A program made the translations under genes and the position numbers. The notes below the pieces were generated by a model. The model saw only the letters and a program-made list of their open reading frames with translations. It was not told the DNA's origin and made no database searches. Shown here piece after piece: positions 5,324 to 5,405 of a stretch of 5,405 nt of DNA (its first letter is position 1; the number at the start of each line of letters is the position of its first letter). The stretch is taken from contig JAITCR010000088.1 of assembly GCA_031282985.1 (NCBI GenBank), positions 1 to 5,405 on the forward strand, in the 5' to 3' direction. Source of the DNA: Nitrososphaerota archaeon (GTDB lineage: Archaea; Thermoproteota; Bathyarchaeia; Bathyarchaeales; Bathycorpusculaceae).

Positions 5324-5405
5324 CTACCAATTTGCATAATCATCAGTATCCCCTTCAACATAAACCAAACCACCCCCTTCATCAGACCCAGACACACCAA
5401 CAAGA
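5324..5405 (-). CDS. C-terminal fragment of an unidentified upstream protein
   Basis: An open frame enters from the right edge and ends at TAG (5326-5324). The 26 complete codons end with GGGLVYVEGDTDDYANW, preceded by LVGVSGSDE. The segment is glycine- and aspartate-rich and acidic with no membrane helix. The terminator just after the stop supports a real gene end. No family can be named from so little. It points the same way as the ECF operon and may belong functionally with it, for example as another surface protein of the uptake system, but nothing in the visible residues shows this. Confidence 0.55.
   Translation of the reverse strand, partial: LVGVSGSDEGGGLVYVEGDTDDYANW

Overview
The window most likely comes from an anaerobic Bacillota genome (Clostridia or Negativicutes type). 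The reasons are the moderately AT-rich DNA with clearly AT-richer intergenic stretches, purine-rich ribosome binding sites, and an ECF transporter operon of a kind I know mainly from those classes. Genus and species cannot be told from the sequence. No tools were run; protein family calls rest on motifs read by eye.

Layout. At the far left the minus strand holds the first 15 codons of an IS110-family transposase, running off the edge (1-46). The DNA upstream of it (47 to about 213) is non-coding but rich in paired segments, and I read it as the left end of the IS with a candidate bridge-RNA-like guide RNA. A plus-strand promoter (249-278) and ribosome binding site then lead to a 43-residue single-pass membrane protein (320-451). 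Next comes a 374-base stretch with no supportable gene (452-825).

The main content is a tightly overlapping minus-strand operon read right to left. It encodes a membrane-anchored DUF4430 protein (5139-4426), an EcfT/CbrV-type transmembrane component (4433-3543), and a 913-residue protein joining two complete ECF ATPase domains to an S component (3567-826). Upstream lie a likely promoter, a 16-bp palindrome, the terminator of the preceding gene and the last 26 codons of that gene (5405-5324).

How it fits together. The two ATPase domains would power the T subunit, which tilts the S domain so that substrate crosses the membrane. The DUF4430 domain, related to the C-terminal domain of transcobalamin and intrinsic factor, would sit outside the membrane and pass substrate to S. 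Duplicated ATPase, T and S of this kind match the predicted cobalamin ECF system CbrTUV, so uptake of cobalamin or a related corrinoid is the best guess. Against it, no cobalamin riboswitch is visible upstream.

The most interesting part is the IS110 left end. Its non-coding leader can fold into a multi-stem RNA, and a 10-nt segment of that RNA ending in CT is repeated exactly at the probable insertion boundary. A guide-target match would look like this, but it needs the right end of the element, which lies outside the window.
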